DNA of 44,973 nt, taken from assembly GCA_030527235.1 (NCBI GenBank), contig JAUNBL010000007.1:18372-63344 (forward strand), given 5' to 3'. Positions within the stretch are counted from its first letter, which is position 1. The number at the start of each line of letters is the position of its first letter. The notes beneath the pieces were generated by a model that was not told the origin of the DNA, did not search any database, and saw only the letters and a program-made list of their open reading frames with translations. The position numbers and the translations under genes are program-made. This DNA is from Clostridia bacterium (GTDB taxonomy: Bacteria > Bacillota > Clostridia > UMGS1883). Positions 34,779 through 43,900 of this stretch are shown here, piece by piece.

Positions 34779-36155
34779 ATGAAGCTTTGGGGCGGAAGGT
34801 TTACAAAGGCAACGGACGCTGCGGTGGATGATTTCAATTCATCCATCCGTGTTGATAAAAGAATGTACAAGGAAGATATAGCGGGCAGCATAGCACACGC
34901 CCGCATGTTGGGGGCGCGCGGAATAATTTCGCGCGCCGATTGCGACATTATTATCAAAACACTTGAGGAGATTCTGGTAGATATTGAGAGCGGCGCCGTC
35001 TGTTTTAAGACCGATGCGGAGGATATTCATATGAATATCGAAAAAATTCTGACCGACCGTATCGGCGACGCGGGCAAGCGCCTCCATACGGCGCGCAGCC
35101 GCAACGATCAAGTTGCGCTCGATATTCGCATGTATCTTTTGAACGCGGCGGAACATATCAAGGATATGCTTGTGGACACGGAAACGGCGCTGCTGAAGAT
35201 TGCCGGAGAAAATCTTGAAACAATAATGCCGGGCTATACGCACCTCCAAAAAGCGCAGCCGGTAACGCTCGCGCACTATATGATGGCGTACGCTTGTATG
35301 TTTGAGCGCGACATAGACAGGCTTTGTGACTGCGCAAAGCGCATGAGGGTGATGCCGCTCGGAAGCGGTGCGCTTGCCGGCACCACGCACCCGATAGACC
35401 GTGAGAGCGTGGCTGAGGAGCTGGGGTTTGACTCGGTTACCTTAAACTCAATAGACGGCGTTTCAGACCGCGACTTTGTGCTGGAAACGGAGTTTTGTAT
35501 TGCGCTTGTGATGATGCATCTTTCCCGCTTTTGCGAGGAGCTTATCCTATGGAACAGCGACGAGTTCGGCTATATCACGATGGACGATGCGTTTTCCACC
35601 GGAAGCTCCATTATGCCGCAGAAGAAAAATCCTGACGTAGCGGAACTCATCCGCGGCAAGAGCGGGCGTGTGTACGGTAACCTGATGGCGACGCTTACTG
35701 TAATGAAGGGCCTTCCGCTTGCGTATAATAAAGACATGCAGGAGGACAAAGAGGCAGTGTTTGACAGTGTAGACACGCTGATGATGTGCCTTGAGGTCTT
35801 TCCAAAAATGATTTTGACCATGAAAATCAACCGTGACAGAATGCTCAGCGGCGCCCGCGGCGGCTTTACCAATGCCACAGATGTGGCCGATTACCTGGTG
35901 AAAAAAGGCGTGCCTTTTCGAGACGCGCACGAGATTGTGGGCAAGATAGTGCTCTATGCGGAGTGGAACAAGAAAGCCATTGACGAACTAACGCTTGAGC
36001 AGTTGAAAGAGCAATGTCCTGCAATCGAGGAGGACATTTACAGCGCCATTTCTATGCAAGCGTGTGTGAACGGGCGTTCAAACATCGGCGGCTGTGCGCC
36101 CGAGGCTGTTATGTCGAGTATAAAAAGATTAAAGGAAAAGCTGCGGATTTCGTGA
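34779..36155 (+). CDS. argH: Argininosuccinate lyase
   Basis: Splits argininosuccinate to arginine and fumarate. The 458 residues open with KLWGGRFTKATD and carry HTARSRNDQVALD, PGYTHLQKAQPVT with the catalytic-loop His, and the fumarase-superfamily signature GSSIMPQKKNPD with the catalytic Ser. GGAGG precedes the ATG. It is coupled to argG and followed after 30 bases by a GNAT gene. Confidence 0.98.
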   Translation: MKLWGGRFTKATDAAVDDFNSSIRVDKRMYKEDIAGSIAHARMLGARGIISRADCDIIIKTLEEILVDIESGAVCFKTDAEDIHMNIEKILTDRIGDAGKRLHTARSRNDQVALDIRMYLLNAAEHIKDMLVDTETALLKIAGENLETIMPGYTHLQKAQPVTLAHYMMAYACMFERDIDRLCDCAKRMRVMPLGSGALAGTTHPIDRESVAEELGFDSVTLNSIDGVSDRDFVLETEFCIALVMMHLSRFCEELILWNSDEFGYITMDDAFSTGSSIMPQKKNPDVAELIRGKSGRVYGNLMATLTVMKGLPLAYNKDMQEDKEAVFDSVDTLMMCLEVFPKMILTMKINRDRMLSGARGGFTNATDVADYLVKKGVPFRDAHEIVGKIVLYAEWNKKAIDELTLEQLKEQCPAIEEDIYSAISMQACVNGRSNIGGCAPEAVMSSIKRLKEKLRIS

Positions 36156-36185
36156 TTTTAAGAGCGGGAGAGAAAGGCTGAAAAA

Positions 36186-36737
36186 ATGAAAGTACGAATG
36201 GCGTCGCGAAGCGATGCGGCTGAACTTTTGGGCATATACAAGTGGTTTATAGATAACACGGCGGCGACTTTTGAGTACACTGCTCCTACAGCGGAAGCTT
36301 TTGGTGAAAGGATAGACAATGTGCTGAAAAACTATCCCTACCTTGTGGCGATAAGCGAAGGCAGGATAGTTGGCTACGCTTACGCTGCGCGGTTCAACGA
36401 GCGCGCGGCGGCATCGGTTTCTGCGGAGCTGAGCGTGTATGTTGCGCACGATTTTCGCGGCAATGGTACAGGCAGCCTTTTGTATAGAGAAATAGAACGT
36501 ATTCTTGTGATGCAGAATGTTTATACTGTCTATGCCGACATTACCTGCGGCAACGAAAACAGCATCCGGTTCCACGAAAAATGCGGCTACAAAAAAGCGG
36601 GGCATTTACATAACTGCGGCTATAAAATGGGGCAGTGGCTTGACCTCGTTCTAATGGAAAAACAACTGAAAGAGCCTGCGGTAACACCGGAGCGATTTGT
36701 GCCTATAACGGAGCTGAGTGAATGTTTAGACTTATAA
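36186..36737 (+). CDS. GNAT-family N-acetyltransferase, phosphinothricin-acetyltransferase-like
   Basis: A small acetyl-CoA-dependent acetyltransferase of 183 residues. MKVRMASRSDAAELLGIYK is the usual first strand and helix. ASVSAELSVYVAHDFRGNGTGSLLY has the acetyl-CoA-binding pattern R-G-N-G-T-G; the family's Gln/Arg-x-x-Gly-x-Gly/Ala lies here. HEKCGYKKAGHLHNCGYKMGQWLD is the motif that phosphinothricin- and methionine-sulfoximine-type enzymes share. The real substrate is probably an amino acid analogue. Its last 16 bases overlap tgt, so it probably sits in the same operon. Confidence 0.88.
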   Translation: MKVRMASRSDAAELLGIYKWFIDNTAATFEYTAPTAEAFGERIDNVLKNYPYLVAISEGRIVGYAYAARFNERAAASVSAELSVYVAHDFRGNGTGSLLYREIERILVMQNVYTVYADITCGNENSIRFHEKCGYKKAGHLHNCGYKMGQWLDLVLMEKQLKEPAVTPERFVPITELSECLDL

Positions 36738-37852
36738 AAGAGGATAGCGGCGCGCGGCGCGGTGAGTTTGAGACGGTGCATGGAGTAATCCAGACACCTC
36801 TTTTCATGAACGTCGGAACAAGCGCGGCGATAAAGGGCGCGGTGTCGAGCGTGGATTTGAAGGAGGTCGGCTGTCAGGTTGAGCTTTCAAACACATACCA
36901 TCTGCACGTTCGCCCCGGTGAAGATGTAATCTACGACATGGGCGGTCTGCAAGCTTTTATGAATTGGGACAGACCGATTTTGACTGACAGCGGCGGCTTT
37001 CAGGTGTTTTCTCTTGCCCAGCTTCGCAAGATAACGGAGGAGGGAGTACACTTTCAGTCGCACGTGGACGGGAAGCGCATTTTTATGGGACCGGAGGAAA
37101 GTATGCGGATTCAGTCTCGGCTCGCCTCCACAATAGCCATGGCTTTTGACGAGTGTGTGGAAAACCCTTCTCCGTATGATTATGTCAAGGCGTCGTGCGA
37201 CAGAACATTTCGCTGGCTTGTGCGCTGTAAGGCGGAGATGGAGCGGCTCAATTCCCTTGAGGACACCATAAACAAAGACCAGCTGCTCTTTGGTATAAAC
37301 CAAGGCGGAACGTATCATGACCTGCGTGTGGAACATATGAAAAAGATACGCGCCCTTGACCTGCCGGGCTACGCCATCGGCGGTCTGGCTGTGGGCGAGA
37401 GCGCGGACGTGATGTACGAAATAACCCAAACAGTCACGGAATATATGCCAAAGGATAAGCCGCGTTACCTTATGGGAGTTGGAACACCGACAAATATCAT
37501 AGAGAGCGTGAAACGCGGCATAGATTTTTTTGACTGTGTTATAGTAAGCCGCAACGCACGCCACGCCAATCTATACACCAACATGGGCGTGCTGAATCTT
37601 AACAATAAGAAGTTTGAACGGGATTCGCGTCCCATAGAAGACGGCTGCCAATGCCCCACGTGCCGAAACTTTTCCCGGGCATACATCCGCCATCTTTTCA
37701 AGGCAAAGGAAATGCTGGGGATGCGGCTTTGCGTGCTGCATAATCTATGGTTTTATAATAATCTGATGCAGGAAATCCGTGACGCTATCGAAAACAACAC
37801 GTTTCAGAGCTACAGCGAGGAAAAAATTGAAGCGTTTAGGGGGAGAGTCTGA
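36722..37852 (+). CDS. tgt: tRNA-guanine(34) transglycosylase
   Basis: Exchanges guanine 34 of GUN-anticodon tRNAs for a 7-deazaguanine (preQ1) in queuosine formation. The 376 residues show LTDSGGFQVFSL with the catalytic Asp89, GGLAVGE, and the nucleophile region FFDCVIVSRNARHANLYT. The zinc site is CQCPTCRNF...LHN (C-x-C-x2-C plus a later His). GGAG 8 bases before the ATG supports the start inside the GNAT gene. No other queuosine genes (queA, queCDEF) are nearby. Confidence 0.97.
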   Translation: MFRLIKEDSGARRGEFETVHGVIQTPLFMNVGTSAAIKGAVSSVDLKEVGCQVELSNTYHLHVRPGEDVIYDMGGLQAFMNWDRPILTDSGGFQVFSLAQLRKITEEGVHFQSHVDGKRIFMGPEESMRIQSRLASTIAMAFDECVENPSPYDYVKASCDRTFRWLVRCKAEMERLNSLEDTINKDQLLFGINQGGTYHDLRVEHMKKIRALDLPGYAIGGLAVGESADVMYEITQTVTEYMPKDKPRYLMGVGTPTNIIESVKRGIDFFDCVIVSRNARHANLYTNMGVLNLNNKKFERDSRPIEDGCQCPTCRNFSRAYIRHLFKAKEMLGMRLCVLHNLWFYNNLMQEIRDAIENNTFQSYSEEKIEAFRGRV

Positions 37853-37854
37853 TA

Positions 37855-38304
37855 ATGGAACATGCTGAAATTGCGCGCCGCCTTTTTTGCCGTGGCTATA
37901 GCTGTGCGCAGGCAGTGCTTGCCGCATTTGGAGATGTGACCGGGCTGGACGAGGAAACAGCGCTTGCGCTCGCATCCGGATTCGGTGCGGGCACGGGCAG
38001 GCTGCGCCTTACCTGCGGCGCCTGTACAGGGGCGTTCATGGTTGCGGGACTTGTCTTTGGCGGCTATTCTCCGGAAGATAATAATAAGAAAAAAGAATGC
38101 TATGCGCTGGTGCAGCAAATAGCGCGTGATTTTGAAAAACAACATTCAACGCTTGTCTGTGCGGAGCTTTTGCAGGGTCTGAAAGCGGACACCTCGCCTT
38201 CTCCTCAGGAGCGAAATGCGGAATACTATAAAGTGCGTCCGTGCGTTAGATTTGTTGAAACTGCTGCGAGAATACTTGACGAGAGGCTTAATAAATATTT
38301 ATAG
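37855..38304 (+). CDS. C_GCAxxG_C_C family (putative redox) protein
   Basis: A cysteine-rich protein of 149 residues. It matches the C_GCAxxG_C_C family: Cys12 and Cys17 (FCRGYSCAQAV), GTGRLRLTCGACTGAFM with Cys54 and Cys57, Cys82, Cys102 in TLVCAELL, and Cys130 in RPCVRFV. The family is thought to be redox- or metal-active, but its role is not settled. The start is 2 bases after the tgt stop with GGGGGAGAG before it, so it is in the same operon. Confidence 0.87.
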   Translation: MEHAEIARRLFCRGYSCAQAVLAAFGDVTGLDEETALALASGFGAGTGRLRLTCGACTGAFMVAGLVFGGYSPEDNNKKKECYALVQQIARDFEKQHSTLVCAELLQGLKADTSPSPQERNAEYYKVRPCVRFVETAARILDERLNKYL

Positions 38305-38317
38305 CGGAGGAATGATG

Positions 38318-39418
38318 ATGGAAATTCTTTACGAGAACCTGCTCAGCCTGCAGTGGCAGCAGATTGTTATGTGGCTGATTGGCGGCGTGTTGATTTACCT
38401 TGCGATAAAGAAAAACATGGAGCCAACACTGCTGTTGCCGATAGGGTTTGGCGCAATAATTGTAAATTTACCATTTTCCGGCGCCATCGGTGAGGACGGC
38501 GCTCTTAGCGTTCTCTATAGCGCAGGAATTGACAACGAGCTTTTCCCGCTGATTCTTTTTATCGGCATAGGTGCAATGATTGATTTCGGTCCTCTGCTCT
38601 CCAACCCAAAGCTTATGATTTTCGGCGCCGCAGCGCAGTTTGGGATTTTTTTTACGCTTTGTCTCGCGTCGGTTTTCTTTCCGCTGACAGACGCAGCCGC
38701 CATAGCCGTGATAGGAGCGGCAGACGGACCTACCTCTATTGTGGTGGCACAAAAGCTCAATACGACATACATAGGCGCGATAATGGTAGCGGCGTATTCG
38801 TATATGGCTTTGGTCCCCATTATTCAGCCGCCCATCATTAAGCTTTGCACAACGAAAAAAGAGCGGCTTATAAGAATGGCATATAAGCCCAAGGCGGTTT
38901 CTAAAACAACACGGATACTTTTCCCGATAGTTATCACAATTGTGGTTGGACTTGTGGCTCCGGCATCCGTGTCACTCATAGGATTTCTAATGTTCGGAAA
39001 CCTCATAAGGGAATGCGGCGTGCTTGATTCTCTCTCTGATACAGCCCAGAAGGTGCTGGCGAATTTGGTAACAATATTTTTAGGTATTACCATTGCAGTG
39101 CAGATGCAGTATAACGAGTTCCTGACAAAAAACACACTGCTCATACTCGCGTTAGGCCTTGTGGCGTTTATCTTTGATACCGCCGGCGGAGTGCTGTTTG
39201 CAAAATTCCTGAATCTTTTTCTCAAAGAAAAAATTAACCCAATGATTGGCGCTGCGGGCATTTCGGCGTTCCCGATGTCGGGAAGAATTGTCCATAAGAT
39301 GGGTCTTGCCGAGGACGGGGAGAATTTCCTGCTTATGCATTCAATAGGTGTCAACGTTTCGGGACAGATAGCGTCGGTGCTTGCAGGAGGGCTGATTTTG
39401 AATTTCTTTATCGGATAA
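38318..39418 (+). CDS. Sodium ion-translocating decarboxylase beta subunit (OadB/GcdB-like)
   Basis: Membrane subunit of biotin-dependent decarboxylase sodium pumps; it decarboxylates carboxybiotin and moves Na+ outward. I chose the ATG at 38318, 7 bases after GCGGAGG, over two ATGs just before it and an ATG at 38216 inside the previous gene. The 366 residues have about nine to eleven membrane helices. The hallmark motifs are present: GIGAMIDFGPLL (83-94), GAADGPTSIVVAQ with Asp136, AAYSYMALVPIIQPP, NLIRECG and GAAGISAFPMSGRI. No carboxyltransferase (alpha) or biotin-carrier gene is in the window. Only the tiny OadG-like gene follows. Confidence 0.92.
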   Translation: MEILYENLLSLQWQQIVMWLIGGVLIYLAIKKNMEPTLLLPIGFGAIIVNLPFSGAIGEDGALSVLYSAGIDNELFPLILFIGIGAMIDFGPLLSNPKLMIFGAAAQFGIFFTLCLASVFFPLTDAAAIAVIGAADGPTSIVVAQKLNTTYIGAIMVAAYSYMALVPIIQPPIIKLCTTKKERLIRMAYKPKAVSKTTRILFPIVITIVVGLVAPASVSLIGFLMFGNLIRECGVLDSLSDTAQKVLANLVTIFLGITIAVQMQYNEFLTKNTLLILALGLVAFIFDTAGGVLFAKFLNLFLKEKINPMIGAAGISAFPMSGRIVHKMGLAEDGENFLLMHSIGVNVSGQIASVLAGGLILNFFIG

Positions 39419-39431
39419 GGAGGAATAGAAC

Positions 39432-39575
39432 ATGTTTGAACCTTATAACTTTGTGGAAAACCTTCGCTATATGGGTTTGGGTATGCTCGGCATAGCCGTT
39501 GTTATGGCGGTCATCATAATAATTACGAGCGTTCTTAACGCCGTCACCTCAAAAAAATCAGACAACAATAAGTGA
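39432..39575 (+). CDS. OadG-related small membrane subunit
   Basis: A 47-residue ORF: MFEPYNFVENLRYMGLGMLG, then a hydrophobic helix IAVVMAVIIIITSVLNAVTS and a basic end KKSDNNK. One membrane helix starting with a MGxGMxGI pattern is characteristic of the short OadG-like proteins found next to the beta subunit in Clostridia. AAGGAGG overlaps the oadB stop and lies 8 bases before the ATG, so it is surely translated with oadB. The gene is below normal size cut-offs. Confidence 0.8.
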   Translation: MFEPYNFVENLRYMGLGMLGIAVVMAVIIIITSVLNAVTSKKSDNNK

Positions 39576-39614
39576 CGGTAGAATTTTACTGTAAAAAGCG
39601 AATATCAGTCGGTG

Positions 39615-39654
39615 AAACGCCGCGGACGAGGAGCACATCGTTCGGGCGTTTTTT
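39615..39654 (+). terminator. Terminator of the argG-to-oadG operon
   Basis: AAACGCC (39615-39621) pairs with GGCGTTT (39645-39651), ACGA and TCGT extend the stem inside across an internal loop, and T-residues continue to 39654. The hairpin is imperfect but well placed 40 bases after the last gene. Confidence 0.55.
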
Positions 39655-39745
39655 AATCCGTGCGTTAGCCAAAGTTTACGCATTAGCGCTTTGTCTTAGT
39701 AATAATATACAAGGCAGTAGGTGTAAATTTAACTAATATGTCAAG

Positions 39746-39787
39746 TGCTTTACAGCAAAATTTTTGGTATAATATTTATGTAAAGCA
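39746..39787 (+). promoter_or_regulatory. Extended -10 promoter enclosed by a perfect 9-bp inverted repeat
   Basis: The -10 is TATAAT (39768-39773) with TGG directly before it (extended -10) and no good -35. TGCTTTACA (39746-39754) and TGTAAAGCA (39779-39787) are exact inverted copies with the -10 between them. The arms are 33 bp apart, about three DNA turns, so a repressor dimer or dimer-of-dimers could block the promoter. Confidence 0.55.
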
Positions 39788-39858
39788 AAAGGGGCGGACA
39801 AGGACAAAAAACAATGATGTCTGTGCTGTACAATTAAAGAAAGGGGGGACATGTAACA

Positions 39859-40983
39859 ATGAAAAAGCGCATATGTATGTTTGTGGGAATAACGATTACA
39901 TTATGCACGGCTGTGTATGCTTTCACAGACGCACAGACTGCACATGACAGGGACGGAGAAATCGGAGTGGAAATTGCGGAGGACGCAACAAATTTTGTCG
40001 AGGCGGAAATTGAAACAGAGGCAGCTGAAATTTTACTTAAGGAAGCGGAATCTCCGACAGAAGGAACCGCGAATGAGCCGCAAAGGAAAATAGACTTGCT
40101 TTTAGCCGGCAGAGAAACATCGAAGGAAAGCTTTGTAACGGAGGACGCATTTCAAAATTTAGCGCAGACAATGCGCGGCGCGCTCCCCGAAGCTGACTTT
40201 TATAAGCGCGTTAGCAAAACGGCTGTTTTCATGTCCAAATACTGCCGTGACAGTGAAGAAAGAGCATACTTCTCGTCGCTGCTTGCGCAGGGGCGTGACT
40301 TTAAGACGGTAAGCCAAATATATCAATTTTGGTTGACTACGAACGAGGATATTGGAATCATTGAAAAGATATACGATATGGTATATTACGGTGAAGAAAT
40401 TGCTAATAGTGCCGCCGATGCAATTTTTGAGGAGGCGTTTAATGAACTTACCGATAACAAATGCGGCGCGTTAACAAGAGAGCAAATTGAGAACTACATA
40501 ACCCAAGGCGTAAGTGTTGACGATATAAGAAACGCGAACCTGCTTTGCCGTCAAGGCGTTAAAACCATAGAAGAGATATTGGATGAATACGCCGCCACCA
40601 AGGATTGGAACGCCGTTGTAAGCGATATCAGCAAGGAGAAAATCGATGCGGAAAACACACAACTGCTTTTTGAAGCGGTTTATCTTGCGCGTGTAAAAAA
40701 CACGTCAATAAATGATGCGGTATCGGAAATGACGGAGAATGGAATATCCGAGACTTGGGAGACATGGAATGACACATGCACACGAAGCGCGCTTAAAGCG
40801 CTCAAGCAAAATGACCTTTGGCGCGCCAAAATAACGGAAGGTACCGAGACGATTATCAAGTCGGCGGAGGAAAACGGCATTTCTCGCGAAAACGTTATAG
40901 ACCTGCTGAATAAGGGCGTATCCGAAATTGAGATACTTGACGCGGTAGATGAAATTGCAGCGGAGGAGACGTCGAGAAGATGA
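39859..40983 (+). CDS. Secreted helical protein of unknown function, partner of the RHS protein
   Basis: A protein of 374 residues that I do not recognise. A signal peptide (MKKRICMFVGITITLCTAVYA, cleavage near residue 21) is followed by an acidic, low-complexity stretch (about 25-75). The rest looks almost wholly alpha-helical. Helix-turn motifs recur: ITQGVSVDDIRNANLLCRQG followed by KTIEEILDEYAATKDWNAV, then ENGISRENVIDLLNKG and VSEIEILDAVDEIA. These resemble the GVSxxDIxxANxLS...EEIL...DW patterns of secreted helical repeats in other Bacillota. GGGGGG (39843-39848) serves the ATG at 39859; an ATG-TAA pair just before it is too close to count. The stop overlaps the RHS gene start as ATGA, so the two are coupled. 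Confidence 0.8.
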   Translation: MKKRICMFVGITITLCTAVYAFTDAQTAHDRDGEIGVEIAEDATNFVEAEIETEAAEILLKEAESPTEGTANEPQRKIDLLLAGRETSKESFVTEDAFQNLAQTMRGALPEADFYKRVSKTAVFMSKYCRDSEERAYFSSLLAQGRDFKTVSQIYQFWLTTNEDIGIIEKIYDMVYYGEEIANSAADAIFEEAFNELTDNKCGALTREQIENYITQGVSVDDIRNANLLCRQGVKTIEEILDEYAATKDWNAVVSDISKEKIDAENTQLLFEAVYLARVKNTSINDAVSEMTENGISETWETWNDTCTRSALKALKQNDLWRAKITEGTETIIKSAEENGISRENVIDLLNKGVSEIEILDAVDEIAAEETSRR

Positions 40984-43900
40984 AAAGGAAAAGCGTATTC
41001 ATATTTCTAATAGCCGCCGTTATACTCCCTGCGGCATATATCGGCGCGAGTGCGTCAACAGCCTCGGAACTGAGCTCTTATGAGATGGCGGTACTTTTGC
41101 AGCAAGCCAACAATATGGAATACAACCCTCCATACAGCTCTGCAAATTTCCCACAGGAAACAATCGACCCCGCGAGCGGTTCGCTCACTTTGACGGCAAC
41201 GGATTTAACGCTGCCCGGAAAAAATGGACTGGATTTCAGTCTGCGAAGAATATATAACAATCAGGAAACGTGCTATCCAATAACGAAAACATCTGCATGG
41301 TATGATGAATCTTCATCGCGGAAAGTATATACATATTACTATATCAAAAATTCACACGAAATAGATGTGAGAATTTTCTTCGATGACGAAGCAACGATGA
41401 TTAGCGAGGGAGCGTACAATACATTTAAGACAACTGCTGACAAACTATCGACGAGAAGAAAAGAAGATGATTATGATGTGGGTTATTACAAGTATAGCGA
41501 CATACATGTCGCATACGGTGAAATAACCTTGACACGCAGGCACATCAGCCCCGATCAAATCGATTATACAAGAAATACGTATTTGCATGAAAGTGTGTAT
41601 GATAACAGAAGGCTGAGAATGGGAATGTGTTGGAAATGGGACTTGCCCGTAATGTATACGGAGGACTATGAATTTGGCAGTGATGAAGATTATCTCTATT
41701 ACACAGGAACAGGAGTTGTAAGAAGCCTTTCCGGTGAAACCTTTCCGATAAAAAGAGAATATGAGAAAAATCGAGCAACCGGCGAATATGAAACGTTAGA
41801 CACACAGCTGTATTACGACGGCGGCTTGTATGAAGATGAATTAGTAGCGCCTAAGACAGGAATTTTAGACCCAATAAAGAATGTTGTATATGAATATACC
41901 TTGACCGACCCGGAGGGGCGGATTGTATACTATAACCCGAAAGGTTATGTCGTAGCCATAGAGGATGGCTTTGGAAATTACATTACGTTTGAATATGTCG
42001 ATAATTTCAAAAAGCTTTCAAAAGTAGTGGATACAATGGGCAGAATTATCAGCTATACATATTCGGGGGATGATTGTACTGTAAGCATTGATACAAATGG
42101 CGACAACATCGCTGAACAAACAGTGTTCTATGAGCTGATTTGTGAGAACAACGATAGTATTGACCCAACTGAGCATCTTTCAGCCGACAATTTATATACT
42201 TTCAATGTTACAATTGAAGAGAGCGACAACGTCAGCGCAACGACGTCGTATCAATTTGTTGCGAGGCAGGCAGCGTTAAGCCAAGACCTTAGTAATGTGA
42301 CTGTCATAGTGGAAGATGTCTACAACATACAGAACGTCTCGTATCCGAATGGGGCAGAGAGCGAATATGAATATACAATAAGACAAAAGTATGTCAACTA
42401 CGTATATAATTTCTACAATCTTACAAGAAGAAAGGATATATCTTCGGGAAGCGTATACAACGATTACACCTATGCATATACAAATGCAAACAGCTCGGAA
42501 AAAAACATAACCACAACCAAAACTCGTGTAAGCGATGGCAGAATAGACAAATATATCTCACACAGCGCTGCAGGAGCGGTGACAGACATTACGATAAATG
42601 ACGGGGAAAGCGCAAATCGACAATCGGTTAAGTATACATATCCAGATGACTATGAGCTTGTCGGAGGTAAGGTTAAACCAACAAAAGAAGTGCAAAAGAG
42701 CCGTGGATACACCGCAAGAACAACCAACTACACATATAACGGCGGTTTTCGCCGTCTTACATCGCGCACATATGACGGCCGCAGCGAAGAATATACATAT
42801 CATGAGGACAGCATGTTTCCCGCAACCAAGATATATAACACCGATGCAACGCATTATGTGAAGGAGGAGTATCTGCTTTCGGAGGAAGATGTATCGGGCG
42901 ACTTTTTCAAGAACAGATATATAAAAACCAAAAACGTCTACGAGAGCGCGGACGGCGGTGTGACATACACCCTCAAAGAAACCACGGAGTATGAACGCGG
43001 CGCATTCGGTGATATTACTGCGGTTATCCAAGACCCCGATGGCTTGGAGATAACAACAAACACCGCCTATGTGTATAGCGGCGCAACGCTGACGGCTACC
43101 CAAACAGCAAGCGGAATAGTCGGCGGCAGCGCCGCCACGGTCACAACAGTAACGACTACCGACGGCTTTGGCCGCACCGCATCGGTAACAGACGGCAGAG
43201 GCAGTATTACACAATACTCATATGATAAAATGGGCAGACTTACGCAGATGCTAACCCCCGACAACACTGCGCAGAATTTCAGCTATAATACTTCTGCGCG
43301 CACTACAATCTTTACCGATGAAAACGGAAATCAAACAAAAAGCGAGTACGATGGTCTTGGCAGCACACGAAAGGTCTATAAAAAAATCAGTAATGTGTGG
43401 AAACTCATACATGAGTATGAATATGATGCAATAGGCCGCCTTACCAAAACAATAAAGCACAATGATTCGGCAACAAGACTGATAACGGAATATGCGTATA
43501 CTAAGAACGATATGCTTGCAAGCGCCACGGTCAAAGACCAATCGGGCAATGTTATGAGCGCCACAAGCTATGCATACGCATATGCCCAAAAGATAGGCGC
43601 GGCGGCAGAGCTGACAGCGCATGATGTGTCAAACGGCGGCACGGCATATAAATTTACCGCCGTTACCATCACTCAAACGGCTCGCGACGGCATAACGCCG
43701 CCCAGCATAGTGGAATATTACAATGTTGACGGGCTTCTTTGCCGCCGAAACACAACGGTGGTTGAGGACGGCGTTTCAAAGACGTATAAGGCGACATATG
43801 TGTATGATTTGTCAGGCAATCTTTTGGAATACAAGGATGAACGCGCCTATGACGAGAATTTTAACGTTGACTACAGCGGCAAAACAGAGTATGATTATGC

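Noticed and set aside
39851..39856. ATG-TAA minimal frame before the 374-residue protein
   Set aside because: It is only 2 bases after the G-rich ribosome binding site, too close for initiation; the ATG at 39859 has the right spacing.
42558..43622. Minus-strand open frames opposite the RHS gene
   Set aside because: They are cysteine-rich, unrelated to known families and lie opposite a 1331-codon open frame with clear YD repeats. They reflect codon bias of that gene.
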